From positions 1-42,302 of the forward strand of contig JAJCJC010000022.1 of assembly GCA_020555605.1 (NCBI GenBank): 42,302 nucleotides of DNA, written 5' to 3'. Under the pieces are notes generated by a model that had not been told where the DNA came from, searched no databases, and was given only the letters and a program-made list of their open reading frames with translations. This document shows, piece by piece, positions 6,699 to 15,468 of the stretch (positions are counted from its first letter, which is position 1; the number at the start of each line of letters is the position of its first letter). Position numbers and translations under genes: made by a program. The DNA comes from a bacterium 210917-SL.2.15. Its GTDB lineage: Bacteria; Bacillota; Clostridia; Oscillospirales; Oscillospiraceae.

Positions 6699-6950
6699 CC
6701 AATCCTATGACGGGCGGCCAATTTTTGCTGCGTAAAACGATACACAGTGGAAAAAATGCGCAGCAACCTGCAAGGCTCCTCCGCACAAATTTTATCTTTT
6801 CTACTAACGGCGCCTTATTGGAATAAAATGGCAACATGTTTGTGACAGCCGAAAGGAGATCACCATGAGCAAATCAGCAACAATTATTGTGTGGGGAGGC
6901 GATTTTTCTGCTCGAAGTTCGCGGGTAAAAGCTACAAGCATGCAGGGAAA
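6698..6950 (+). repeat. 254-bp direct repeat, copy 2
   Basis: This is the partner of 6193-6446. Inside the leader, TTGCTGCG and CGCAGCAA form a further stem. Here the repeat leads into an intact gene. Confidence 0.9.
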
Positions 6951-7251
6951 GGACATAAAGGTAACGCAAGACAGGGCGGAACCAAATACTGGAATCGTAT
7001 GGCATTTTAATGAGTTTATTAACGGAAATCCAAGAAACGATTATGCTAAGTACATTGATATGGATTTAGGTTTAAGAAAAGAAGTTATGACAGGCAATGG
7101 GAACTTGACAGATGTTATATGTCAGTATATCCACACTTATAGTACGGTATCAGGATCAATATCGTTTTCTGCCGGGGGACCGAGTTTTTCGCTTTCTGGT
7201 ACATCTAAGCAATGGTCTATAGTGGTTGGTTACGGCAATGCGCGGTATTAA
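6865..7251 (+). CDS. 128-residue protein of unknown function
   Basis: The start at 6865 follows a near-perfect AAAGGAG ribosome binding site 6 bases upstream. There is no signal peptide or transmembrane helix. The protein has a polar middle (PRNDYAKYIDMDLGLRKEV) and a Gly/Ser/aromatic-rich C-terminus (STVSGSISFSAGGPSFSLSG...) that suggests beta structure. Its first 28 codons are duplicated in the truncated copy at 6361. A two-helix membrane protein gene follows after 25 bases. I do not recognise the family. Without a signal it would be cytoplasmic, or exported by another route. Confidence 0.7.
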   Translation: MSKSATIIVWGGDFSARSSRVKATSMQGKDIKVTQDRAEPNTGIVWHFNEFINGNPRNDYAKYIDMDLGLRKEVMTGNGNLTDVICQYIHTYSTVSGSISFSAGGPSFSLSGTSKQWSIVVGYGNARY

Positions 7252-7276
7252 GATGAGCTGAAGAGGTTGATGTAAT

Positions 7277-7525
7277 ATGAAAATATTGTTCACAGCGTTT
7301 GTTGTGGCAACTGCTGGCGCATGTTTATGCGATTTGTATGGCGGAATAACGGCTGTGACGATTTTGGTGTTTGTCACTCTTTTTTTAGGGGTGTGCATTT
7401 GTGCATTGTTACTCAGTATTTACAATGTATTAAATGAAATTTACCAACAGCAGAAAGATGCGAGGCCACCTGATGATACAGAAGCTGACACATCGGCGGA
7501 GCAAAAAACGGCGGAGGATCATTGA
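7277..7525 (+). CDS. 82-residue two-helix membrane protein
   Basis: ATG 7277 has a weak GAGG 10 bases upstream and is probably translated along with the gene before it. The protein has two hydrophobic helices (about 4-24 and 28-48) and a charged, probably cytoplasmic tail (NEIYQQQKDARPPDDTEADT). It is third in the series of small membrane proteins that follow each small gene of the island. Family not recognised. Confidence 0.65.
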   Translation: MKILFTAFVVATAGACLCDLYGGITAVTILVFVTLFLGVCICALLLSIYNVLNEIYQQQKDARPPDDTEADTSAEQKTAEDH

Positions 7526-7791
7526 ATGCATTCTGCCCCGGTGATTGCCGCCGGCAGAATCGGGCAGCGCCGCCGCGATCGGGATCACCGTGACGGCCAC
7601 CTGTGACGGGCCGCTTTGCGCTGATGCGCCTCGGTGTAGACGCCGTTCTGAAAAAGGCGGCCTGCGTATCCCTATCACGGAGATAGAAGCGGATGCGCTT
7701 TGTGCGGAAAGACTTGTTTTGAACCTGGTCAGGGATACCCGTTGGACGTACCCCGGCAACCGCGCCCTTTCATAACCTGTGTAGACGACAG
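7526..7791. other. GC-rich block without a clear gene
   Basis: Composition returns sharply to the chromosomal GC-rich type. Open frames exist on both strands (plus 7545-7775, minus 7430-7840), but none has a ribosome binding site or a protein I recognise. It may be the remnant of a chromosomal gene cut by insertion of the AT-rich island. Confidence 0.4.
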
Positions 7792-7829
7792 CCCCGGCGG
7801 GAGCATTGCTCCCGCCGGGGCCGTTTTTT
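7792..7829 (+). terminator. terminator upstream of the topoisomerase operon
   Basis: A stem of 12 bp or more (7792-7803 with 7809-7820) is followed by TTTTTT (7824-7829). It ends plus-strand transcripts coming from the island. Confidence 0.9.
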
Positions 7830-7897
7830 GCCTCCGGCACAGCGATTGCGCCAAAGGGAGCCGGCCAGGAACCTCATTTTTTCGCCCTTCTTGTGCC

Positions 7898-7926
7898 TTG
7901 TGAAAGTTTTGCATTTGGTATATACT
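7898..7926 (+). promoter_or_regulatory. candidate promoter of the topoisomerase operon
   Basis: TTGTGA (7898-7903), 17 bases, TATACT (7921-7926). A second TATACT follows at 7929. The leader would be about 75 bases. Confidence 0.5.
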
Positions 7927-8010
7927 ATTATACTGAAATTATATCGAATTCCGGCGGGACGTGTCGCAGACAAACGCTGCCGCCGTTTCCAAGGGAAGGA
8001 AGAAGCAAAC

Positions 8011-9984
8011 GTGAAAAAATCTTACGGCAACGAAAGTATCGCTGCGCTGAAGGGGGCAGACCGGGTGCGCAAGCGCCCCGGCGTGATCTTCGGCTCCGAC
8101 GGGCTGGACGGCTGCGAGCACGCGGTGTTTGAAATTTTATCCAACGCCATCGACGAAGCGCGGGAAGGCTACGGCCGTCTTATTACCGTCACCCGCTACG
8201 CCGATCACTCCATCGAGGTGGAGGACCAGGGCCGCGGCTGCCCGGTGGACTGGAACCCCAAGGAGGAAAAGTTCAACTGGGAGCTGGTGTTCTGCGAGCT
8301 GTACGCCGGCGGAAAATACAACACCAACGGCGGCGACAACTACGAATATTCCCTGGGGCTGAACGGCCTGGGTTCCTGCGCCACCCAGTACGCCTCCCGC
8401 ACCATGGATGTGACGGTCTGGCGCGACGGGCAGGAGTATTCCCTTCATTTCGAGCGGGGCGAGAACGTGGGGGGGCTGAGCAAAAAGCCCCTGAGCCGCA
8501 AACGCACCGGAACCCGCATCCGCTGGCTGCCGGATCTGGACGTGTTCACGGACATTGCCATTCCGGCGGAGTATTTCATGGATGTGATGAAGCGCCAGGC
8601 AGTGGTGAACGCCGGGATTACGTTCCGCTTCCGCGACCAGCGGGGCGCTTCGTTTGAAACAGTGGATTATCTTTATGAAAACGGCATTCAGGACTATGTG
8701 GCAGAACTCTCCGGCGAAGGGAGCCTGACGGCGCCCATCTTCTGGGAAGCCGAGCGCCGGGGGCGCGACCGGGAGGACAAGCCGGAATACAAGGTGAAGC
8801 TTTCCTGCGCGCTGTGTTTTTCCAACAAAACTGCCGTGACGGAATATTACCACAACTCCTCCTGGCTGGAACACGGCGGAAGCCCCGAAAAGGCGGCCAA
8901 GTCCGCCTTTGTCTCCGCCATCGACAAGTATCTGCGCGACCAGGGGAAGTATCAAAAGAGCGAGAGCAAAATCAACTGGAACGATGTGCAGGATTGTCTG
9001 GTGATGGTATCCAGTTCGTTTTCCACGCTGACCAGCTATGAAAACCAGACGAAAAAGGCGATCACCAACAAATTCATCCAGGAGGCCATGACGGAGTTCC
9101 TGCGCTCGAATCTGGAGATTTATTTTATCGAAAATCCCTTTGACGCTGAAAAGATTGCCGAGCAGGTGCTGATCAATAAGCGTTCCCGGGAGAGTGCGGA
9201 AAAAGCGCGGCTCAATATCAAAAAGAAGCTTTCGGGGACTATCGATATCGCCAACCGCGTGCAAAAATTTGTGGACTGCCGCACCAAGGACGTTTCCCGC
9301 CGGGAGATTTACATTGTGGAGGGCGACAGTGCTCTGGGCAGCGTAAAGCTGAGCCGGGATGCGGAGTTTCAGGGTATTATGCCCGTACGCGGCAAGATCC
9401 TCAACTGCCTGAAAGCGGACTATGGCAAGATTTTCAAAAGTGAGATTATCACCGACTTGATGAAAGTGCTGGGCTGCGGCGTGGAGGTGGATATGAAAAA
9501 GGTCAAAGACCTTAATGCCTTTGACTTGAACAACCTGCGCTGGAACAAGATCATCCTCTGCTCCGATGCGGATGTGGACGGGTTTCAGATTCGCACCCTG
9601 ATTTTGACTATGATTTACCGGTTGGCCCCCACGCTGATTCAAGAGGGGTATGTCTATATCGCTGAGACACCCCTGTTTGAAATCAACAGCAAAGGGAAAA
9701 CCTGGTTTGCCTATTCCGAAGAGGAAAAGGTAAAAGTGCTTCGGGATCTGGGAGAGACGAAATACACGGTCAACCGCTCCAAAGGCCTGGGCGAAAACGA
9801 TCCGGACATGATGTGGCTGACCACCATGAACCCAGAAACCCGCCGGCTGATCCGTGTCATGCCCACCGACGCCGAGGCGGCCGCGCAGATGTTTGATCTG
9901 ATGCTGGGCGACAATCTCCAGGGCCGCAAGGACTATATCGCCGAAAACGGTTACAAGTTCCTTGACCAGATCGATGTGTCGTGA
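8011..9984 (+). CDS. type IIA topoisomerase, ATPase subunit (GyrB/ParE family, divergent)
   Basis: This is the ATP-binding subunit of a gyrase/topoisomerase IV-type enzyme that passes one DNA duplex through another. GTG 8011 is chosen because AAGGGAAGGAAG precedes it and the homology begins there, giving 657 residues. The GHKL ATPase domain has N45/D48/E49 (SNAIDEA) and a VEDQGRG motif (usually DNGRG). The lid reads GLNGLGS (usually GLHGVGA). The TOPRIM domain has EGDSA near residue 437 and DADVDG near 518, with PVRGK. These departures from canonical GyrB mark a lineage-specific second enzyme, not the housekeeping gyrase. It pairs with the GyrA/ParC-like gene at 10425. Confidence 0.9.
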   Translation: MKKSYGNESIAALKGADRVRKRPGVIFGSDGLDGCEHAVFEILSNAIDEAREGYGRLITVTRYADHSIEVEDQGRGCPVDWNPKEEKFNWELVFCELYAGGKYNTNGGDNYEYSLGLNGLGSCATQYASRTMDVTVWRDGQEYSLHFERGENVGGLSKKPLSRKRTGTRIRWLPDLDVFTDIAIPAEYFMDVMKRQAVVNAGITFRFRDQRGASFETVDYLYENGIQDYVAELSGEGSLTAPIFWEAERRGRDREDKPEYKVKLSCALCFSNKTAVTEYYHNSSWLEHGGSPEKAAKSAFVSAIDKYLRDQGKYQKSESKINWNDVQDCLVMVSSSFSTLTSYENQTKKAITNKFIQEAMTEFLRSNLEIYFIENPFDAEKIAEQVLINKRSRESAEKARLNIKKKLSGTIDIANRVQKFVDCRTKDVSRREIYIVEGDSALGSVKLSRDAEFQGIMPVRGKILNCLKADYGKIFKSEIITDLMKVLGCGVEVDMKKVKDLNAFDLNNLRWNKIILCSDADVDGFQIRTLILTMIYRLAPTLIQEGYVYIAETPLFEINSKGKTWFAYSEEEKVKVLRDLGETKYTVNRSKGLGENDPDMMWLTTMNPETRRLIRVMPTDAEAAAQMFDLMLGDNLQGRKDYIAENGYKFLDQIDVS

Positions 9985-10029
9985 TAGTTGCCCGCTGCGG
10001 CTGCGGCGGAGGGAAAGGAGCAGAATGTT

Positions 10030-10380
10030 GTGGAAATTTTGACCTCGCAGGCTGTGCTGACGATTTTTGGGATCCTCGCGGTCTATTTCGGTGTGAAACT
10101 TGCAGCGGTGGCCTTTGGGCTGTGGACGCCGCGCCATCGCAGGCTGACGCTGGACGAGGTGCAGCTCAAAGGCTGGCGCCGGGCCTGTGCGCTGGAAAGC
10201 GCAGGGCTGGCCTGCCTATGGCTGGGCCTTTTGCTGGGGCTGACGCTTTCGCCTTACGGCTATGCCCTGGCGGCCGCCGGCGCGGCGGCGTTTGCGGCCT
10301 GCAAAGCTTATCTGATCAAAAAGTATCCCTATATCGACCCGGATACCGTGAAAAAAAGCGGTAAGAAGAAAAAGAAGTAA
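10030..10380 (+). CDS. small membrane protein between topoisomerase subunits
   Basis: The GTG start at 10030 follows AAAGGAG with 9-base spacing, giving 116 residues. There are about three hydrophobic segments (residues about 5-30, 52-70 and 72-91), a basic cytoplasmic loop (WTPRHRRLTLDEVQLKGWRR) and a lysine-rich tail (VKKSGKKKKK). It lies 45 bases after the ATPase subunit and 44 before the catalytic subunit, so it is a true operon member. The family is not recognised. The polybasic tail could contact DNA or acidic lipid; a role linking the topoisomerase to the membrane is speculation. Confidence 0.75.
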   Translation: MEILTSQAVLTIFGILAVYFGVKLAAVAFGLWTPRHRRLTLDEVQLKGWRRACALESAGLACLWLGLLLGLTLSPYGYALAAAGAAAFAACKAYLIKKYPYIDPDTVKKSGKKKKK

Positions 10381-10424
10381 GGATTCCGGCAGAAACGGAA
10401 TGCTGTAAGGACGGAAAAAGGATT

Positions 10425-12665
10425 ATGCCAAAGAAGAAGCAATCATCAGAGGAAAAAGCCAAGGTAGTCAACCCCAATGTGCTGGGGCTGCATGCGGCAG
10501 TAGTGGAGCAGCCGATCACCGAAACGCTGGAAACGAATTACATGCCCTATGCCATGAGTGTGATCGTGTCCCGCGCAATCCCGGAAATTGACGGCTTTAA
10601 GCCCTCCCACCGCAAGCTTTTGTATACCATGTATAAAATGGGCCTGCTTAACGGCGGCCGGACCAAAAGCGCCAACATCGTGGGCCAGACCATGCGCTTG
10701 AACCCCCACGGCGACGCGGCGATTTACGACACCATGGTGCGCCTGTCCACGGGCTACAGCGCGCTGCTGCACCCCTTTGTGGACGGCAAGGGAAACTTCG
10801 GAAAAGCCTATTCCCGCGATATGGCTTATGCTGCGCCCCGTTACACCGAGGCAAAGCTTTCCGCCATCTGCGCCGAATTGTTCCGCGACCTCGATCAGGA
10901 TGCGGTGGACTTTGTGGACAATTACGACAACACCATGAAAGAACCGTCGCTGCTGCCCACTACCTTTCCCAACATTCTGGTGTCGGCCAACCAGGGCATT
11001 GCTGTGGGTATGGCCAGCCAGCTGTGCGGCTTCAACCTGGGTGAGGTGTGCGATACCACCATCGCCTACCTGAAGCATCCGGACTGCAATCTGGCGGACA
11101 CACTGCTGGGGCCGGATTTTCCCGGCGGCGGTGAATTGATCTGCGACCATGCTGCCCTGGAAACCATTTACCGCACTGGCCGCGGCAGTGTGAAGGTGCG
11201 GGCGAAATACCGCTACGATAAGGCGAACAATCTGATTGAGATTTACGAGATCCCTTATACCACCACCACTGAAGCGATCCTTGACAAGGTGGCGGAGCTG
11301 ATCAAGGCGGGCAAGGCCAAGGAAATCGCCGATATGCGCGACGAGACGGATCTGAACGGCCTGAAACTGACCATTGATCTCAAGCGCGGCACCGATCCGG
11401 ACAAGTTGATGCAGCGCCTGTTTCGTCAGACGACTCTTCAGGACAGCATGAGCTGCAACTTCAATGTGCTCATTTCCGGCATGCCCAAGGTCATGGGTGT
11501 GCGGGAGTTGCTGCAGGAGTGGTGCGCCTGGCGCACAGAGTGCGTGCGCCGGCGGGTGTATTACATCATGCACCGGAAGATGGACAAACTGCATCTGCTC
11601 AAAGGTCTCAAAAAGATCCTGCTGGATATTGACAAAGCCGTGAAGATCATCCGTGAGACGGATAGCGACGCCGAGGTGGTGCCCAATCTGATGATCGGCT
11701 TCGGTATTGACAGTACCCAGGCCGAGTTTGTGGCGGAGATCAAGCTGCGCAACATCAATAAGGAATACATTCTCAAGCGCGTGGAAGAGGTGGATTCCCT
11801 GGAGGCGGAAATCGCCGACCTGCAGGATACGCTGGACAAACCGGCGCGCATTAGGAATATTATGATCGATGAGCTGGCCGCTGTGCGAAAAAAGTACGCC
11901 GTGCCACGGCGCACCGGTATTCTTTACAGCCATGAGGTGGAGGAATTCGACGAGGAAGAAGAAACGCCGGATTATCCCGTCACCGTGTTTTTATCTCGGG
12001 AAGGGTATTTCAAAAAGATCACGCCTCAGTCTCTGCGCATGAGCAGCGAGCAGAAATATAAGGAGGGCGACGGGCCGGCCCAGACATTTGAGACAACCAA
12101 TCGGGCCGAGGTGATGTTTTTCACTGACAAGTGCCAGGTGTACAAGAGTCGTCTTTCCGAGTTTGACGACAGCAAGGCCAGCGTTTTGGGCGATTACCTG
12201 CCCAGCAAACTGGGCTTTGACGAGGGCGAAAGCGTGCGCTTCCTGGTGCTGCCCGGCGATTACAGCGGCCATATCTTCTTTTTCTTTGAAAACGGAAAAG
12301 CAGCCCGGGTGGCATTATCGGCCTATCAGACGGCGTCTAACCGCCGCCGCCTGACAGGGGCTTACAGCGATAAATCCCCTGTGGTGCAGTTTATGGTGCT
12401 GACAGAGGACCGGGAGATCGCTTTATATTCCACGGAGCCGCGGGCGCTGATTGTGAACACTGCGCTGATGGTTCCGAAAACCACCCGGACGACACAAGGG
12501 GTCAATGTGCTGACCATGAAGCCCAAATACCGCCTGGACCGTGTGTGCATGGTGGAGGAGAGCGGAATCCGGAATCTGGCCCGCTACCGCGGACGCCATA
12601 TTCCGGCTGCCGGCGCGCTGGTGAAAGAAGAAGACAGCGGCGAAGAGCAGCTGACGCTGATTTGA
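10425..12665 (+). CDS. type IIA topoisomerase, DNA-cleavage subunit (GyrA/ParC family, divergent)
   Basis: The protein of 746 residues carries the breakage-reunion domain. The catalytic Arg139-Tyr140 pair is in the motif APRYTEAKLS, and the QTMRLNPHGDAAIYDTMVRL region corresponds to the quinolone-pocket helix. It is shorter than typical GyrA, with a compact C-terminal beta-propeller-like region (about 510-730) and no obvious GyrA-box QRRGGKG, so topoisomerase IV-like activity is more likely than gyrase. It starts at ATG after AAGGACGGAAAAAGG. It is last in the operon with the ATPase subunit and the small membrane protein. Confidence 0.9.
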   Translation: MPKKKQSSEEKAKVVNPNVLGLHAAVVEQPITETLETNYMPYAMSVIVSRAIPEIDGFKPSHRKLLYTMYKMGLLNGGRTKSANIVGQTMRLNPHGDAAIYDTMVRLSTGYSALLHPFVDGKGNFGKAYSRDMAYAAPRYTEAKLSAICAELFRDLDQDAVDFVDNYDNTMKEPSLLPTTFPNILVSANQGIAVGMASQLCGFNLGEVCDTTIAYLKHPDCNLADTLLGPDFPGGGELICDHAALETIYRTGRGSVKVRAKYRYDKANNLIEIYEIPYTTTTEAILDKVAELIKAGKAKEIADMRDETDLNGLKLTIDLKRGTDPDKLMQRLFRQTTLQDSMSCNFNVLISGMPKVMGVRELLQEWCAWRTECVRRRVYYIMHRKMDKLHLLKGLKKILLDIDKAVKIIRETDSDAEVVPNLMIGFGIDSTQAEFVAEIKLRNINKEYILKRVEEVDSLEAEIADLQDTLDKPARIRNIMIDELAAVRKKYAVPRRTGILYSHEVEEFDEEEETPDYPVTVFLSREGYFKKITPQSLRMSSEQKYKEGDGPAQTFETTNRAEVMFFTDKCQVYKSRLSEFDDSKASVLGDYLPSKLGFDEGESVRFLVLPGDYSGHIFFFFENGKAARVALSAYQTASNRRRLTGAYSDKSPVVQFMVLTEDREIALYSTEPRALIVNTALMVPKTTRTTQGVNVLTMKPKYRLDRVCMVEESGIRNLARYRGRHIPAAGALVKEEDSGEEQLTLI

Positions 12666-12720
12666 GTGCGGCGGCCTGTCCGGGGATTTTACATGTTTAT
12701 ACAGTGAGGAGGATTCATCG

Positions 12721-13593
12721 ATGGATCGGAAGCATCCGGTATGCCGCTTTTTTTACGAAACAGCGGTCATTTTTTTCAGTTGTGCTATTTTTGCGCTGGG
12801 ATTTGATTGGTGCGTAGCGCCGAATCAGTTTTCCATCGGAGGCATGACGGGTATTGCGCAGATTATCAATGCTCTCATTCCTGTACTGCCTGTGGGTGTG
12901 CTGACCATTGCGCTCAATGTGCCGTTGTTTATTCTCGGATGGATTTATCTGGGCAAGCGGGCGCTGCTGACGTCGCTGATCGCCATGGTACTCAGCTCCC
13001 TGATGCTGGACGGCTTGGCGGCTGTTTATACGTTTCGCTCCATGGAACCGATTCTGGCCAGCATCTACGGCGGCGTGATGCTGGGCGTATCCATGGGTTT
13101 GCTGATGCTGGTGAACACTACCACCGGCGGTACGGAACTGGGTGCCCGACTGCTGAAATTCCCGTTTCCGCATCTGCCTATCGGCAAGCTGTGCCTGATC
13201 ATCGATGTTCTGGTGGTCAGCGCATACGCAGCGGTATTCCATAGTGTGCTCAATGCCATGTATGGCATTATCGCACTGTACATCTCATCTATCGTGATGG
13301 ACTATATCATTTACGGAAGTCGTACGGCGCAGGTAGCATATATTATCAGTGAGCATCAGGAAGCAATCACCGCCAAGCTTCTGGAGATGGATCGGGGAGT
13401 GACATTGCTGGACGGCGAAGGCGCGTACAACGGGAATAAGCGCAAGGTGATTCTGTGCGCCATGAAGCGCAGCCAGATCGTGCCGGTCAAGCTGATGGTG
13501 CGAGAGATCGATCCGGATGCCTTTGTAATCGTTTGCAAGGCCAACGAGGTTTTGGGCGAGGGATTTGGTGAGTATACAAAGGACAGTATCTGA
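12721..13593 (+). CDS. YitT family membrane protein
   Basis: This 290-residue protein has a five-helix YitT_membrane (DUF161) domain in the first 200 residues (typical motifs NQFSIGGMTGIAQI and TTGGTELGARLL). A cytoplasmic C-terminal DUF2179 domain follows (about 215-285, RGVTLLDGEGAY...ILCAMKRSQI...DPDAFVIV). The family is widespread in Firmicutes; its transport role is not established. The start follows GTGAGGAGG. It lies 55 bases after the topoisomerase operon and may share its transcript. Confidence 0.92.
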   Translation: MDRKHPVCRFFYETAVIFFSCAIFALGFDWCVAPNQFSIGGMTGIAQIINALIPVLPVGVLTIALNVPLFILGWIYLGKRALLTSLIAMVLSSLMLDGLAAVYTFRSMEPILASIYGGVMLGVSMGLLMLVNTTTGGTELGARLLKFPFPHLPIGKLCLIIDVLVVSAYAAVFHSVLNAMYGIIALYISSIVMDYIIYGSRTAQVAYIISEHQEAITAKLLEMDRGVTLLDGEGAYNGNKRKVILCAMKRSQIVPVKLMVREIDPDAFVIVCKANEVLGEGFGEYTKDSI

Positions 13594-13632
13594 AACTGCC
13601 CGAGGCGGAAACAAAAAAGGAGTGTATTTGTC

Positions 13633-14682
13633 TTGAGCTTTTATCGGGATTTACAACTGGACACGGCCGTTTTGAAAGAGCGGATCCGATCCGGCGCAGG
13701 CCCCCGGCAACGGGTGTATTACGGCGCAGTACTGACGGCGAAAGCGGTACTGACGCTGTTGTTCTGTACGGGGTTTATCGTACTGTACTCTGTGCTGTTT
13801 GGTGCGGAGAACAGTGCGGCGGGGGTTGCGGTGCTGTTGTGCGTTTTGGCTTTCCAGAACGCGGATTTTGGCGTGTCGCTGAGTGGATCGCTGAAGCTGC
13901 TTGTGTTTTATTTCGCTGTGATTGCCTTTTTGCCGGCTGCGGCGCATTTGTTTGGGCCTGCTGTGGGACTGGCGATTAATTTAGCGGGTATTTTTTCGCT
14001 GTATCTGGTGGGTTGTGCCCGGGTGGAATTGTTTAACCACTCTACCCTGGTACTGGGTTATCTGCTGCTGTATGGCTATGAAGTTTCCGGAGAATTGTAT
14101 CTGGCCCGACTGATGGCACTGGCGGTGGGATGCGTGTTGACCTGCCTGATCTTTTACCATAAGCATCGCCGGATGGAAGGCACAGGCAGCATTGCGAATC
14201 TCCTGCGTGGATTTACGTTGAAAGACGCACAGGCACAGTGGAAGCTTCAGTCTGCACTGGCCATTTCCATTGCGGTTTTTGTGGGAGAGCTTCTGGCGTT
14301 GCCAAGGCCTATGTGGGCAGGCATCGCGGCGATGTCTGTATTGGTGCCTTATGCGCAGGAGATCCGGACACGGGCACATCAGAGAATCGTGGGAACCGTG
14401 GTTGGCATCGGCCTGTTTTTTGCACTCTGTTTTCTGCTGCCGGAACATCTGTATGCTATTATTGGAACCCTGGGCGGCCTGTGCCTTGGCTTTTGTACAA
14501 AATATGGGGAAAAGGTTCCCTTTAATACTTGCGGAGGACTTTGCGTAGCGGTAGGAACCTATGGGTTTGGCGCTACTTTGGCGCTGCGGTTTGTGCAGAA
14601 TCTGTTTGGCGCACTGTGTGCGGTTGCAGTCAGTTTCACGGTTGGAGGGCTGTGCCGGAAGCTGTACCCGGCGCATCGGTAA
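13633..14682 (+). CDS. FUSC-like aromatic acid exporter family membrane protein
   Basis: The 349-residue membrane protein has two blocks of hydrophobic helices (about 25-165 and 205-345) separated by a basic cytoplasmic stretch (KHRRMEGTGSIANLL). The second block carries the FUSC-type segment PMWAGIAAMSVLVPYAQEIRTRAHQRIVGTVVGIG. Related proteins export aromatic acids or unknown solutes. The TTG start at 13633 is supported by AAAGGAG 10 bases upstream and no better ATG. It follows the YitT gene by 39 bases and is probably in one operon with it and the lipoprotein. Confidence 0.8.
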   Translation: MSFYRDLQLDTAVLKERIRSGAGPRQRVYYGAVLTAKAVLTLLFCTGFIVLYSVLFGAENSAAGVAVLLCVLAFQNADFGVSLSGSLKLLVFYFAVIAFLPAAAHLFGPAVGLAINLAGIFSLYLVGCARVELFNHSTLVLGYLLLYGYEVSGELYLARLMALAVGCVLTCLIFYHKHRRMEGTGSIANLLRGFTLKDAQAQWKLQSALAISIAVFVGELLALPRPMWAGIAAMSVLVPYAQEIRTRAHQRIVGTVVGIGLFFALCFLLPEHLYAIIGTLGGLCLGFCTKYGEKVPFNTCGGLCVAVGTYGFGATLALRFVQNLFGALCAVAVSFTVGGLCRKLYPAHR

Positions 14683-14703
14683 AGAGATCGGGGGAGATCG
14701 GTT

Positions 14704-15417
14704 TTGAAGAAAAGGCGTGCTGCGACGCTGCTGTTGGCCGCGCTGTTGTCTTTGCCGGGCTGCAGCGCGGTGCTGGAGCGCAGTTATGATGTGGTGGAGC
14801 CGCACAACAGCCAGTACTGGGAGGACGGCACGTCCTCTGCCCTGCGGGCGGAGGATTACCAGAGCCTGGTCAACGGGCTGTTGATGCTGGTGTCCAATCA
14901 GACGGATGCAGGGCTGGTGCGGCTGTACGGTTACGGCGATCAGGCTTCCGCCATGCGCGCCATGGATCAGGCCTGCGCCGAGGTGACGATGCAGGACCCG
15001 TTGGGGGCATATCTTGTGGATTATGTCACCTATGACTGTGTGGAAAGCGCCGGCTGCTATGAAATCACGGTGAAAATCGCCTATCAGAAAACACCGGCCC
15101 AGCTGCGCGCTCTGGTCAACGCCACCACCACCGGCGCACTGCAGGAACTGCTGGAAACGGCACTGCGGGAGGAAAAAACGGAGCTGGCGGTAAAAATCGG
15201 TTATATGGACCGCAGCGCCGAAGAGGTGAGCGCGCAGGTGGCGCAGCTCATGGAGGAAAAAGGGCTGGCGGCGGAGGACTGCTCGATTCGGTATTACCCC
15301 GATGAGGGCGAGGTGGGGGACACACGCATCGTGGAGATCACCTGGCAGCCGTTGGCGCCGCCGCTGCCCGGCGCGCTGACCGGGCCGCAGGATCTTCCGG
15401 CGGACGCTTTTTCCTGA
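14704..15417 (+). CDS. lipoprotein of unknown function
   Basis: The 237-residue product has a short lipoprotein signal with lipobox LPGC (Cys20). The start is TTG 14704 after GGGGGAG. The mature domain is acidic, mixed alpha/beta and soluble, and would be anchored outside the membrane. A C-terminal repeat of the strand motif (AVKIGYMDRSAEEV...IVEITWQPL) is all that stands out. I do not recognise a named domain. It is last in the YitT-FUSC-lipoprotein run, and a hairpin follows directly. Confidence 0.78.
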   Translation: MKKRRAATLLLAALLSLPGCSAVLERSYDVVEPHNSQYWEDGTSSALRAEDYQSLVNGLLMLVSNQTDAGLVRLYGYGDQASAMRAMDQACAEVTMQDPLGAYLVDYVTYDCVESAGCYEITVKIAYQKTPAQLRALVNATTTGALQELLETALREEKTELAVKIGYMDRSAEEVSAQVAQLMEEKGLAAEDCSIRYYPDEGEVGDTRIVEITWQPLAPPLPGALTGPQDLPADAFS

Positions 15418-15421
15418 GAAC

Positions 15422-15455
15422 AAAACGCCAGCCGCAAACTTGCGGCTGGCGTTTT
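15422..15455. terminator. bidirectional terminator
   Basis: A 15-bp perfect stem (15422-15436 with 15441-15455) with A/T-run ends serves both the lipoprotein gene (plus) and the converging remnant (minus). Confidence 0.9.
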
Positions 15456-15468
15456 GTTCTTATATGGT

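Noticed and set aside
6193..6950. Insertion sequence or CRISPR-like repeat
   Set aside because: Only two direct copies, no terminal inverted repeats, no transposase and no regular spacers. No CRISPR array or transposase gene was seen anywhere in the window.
7545..7775. 76-residue plus-strand gene, or a spore-protein (YunB) remnant
   Set aside because: I tried reading all frames as a YunB C-terminus but no stretch matched well enough. No ribosome binding site.
8137..10137. 666-residue open frame antisense to the topoisomerase ATPase gene
   Set aside because: It lies opposite a secure gene, has His/Gln/Ala-rich low-complexity content, and has no ribosome binding site; it is a GC-bias shadow.
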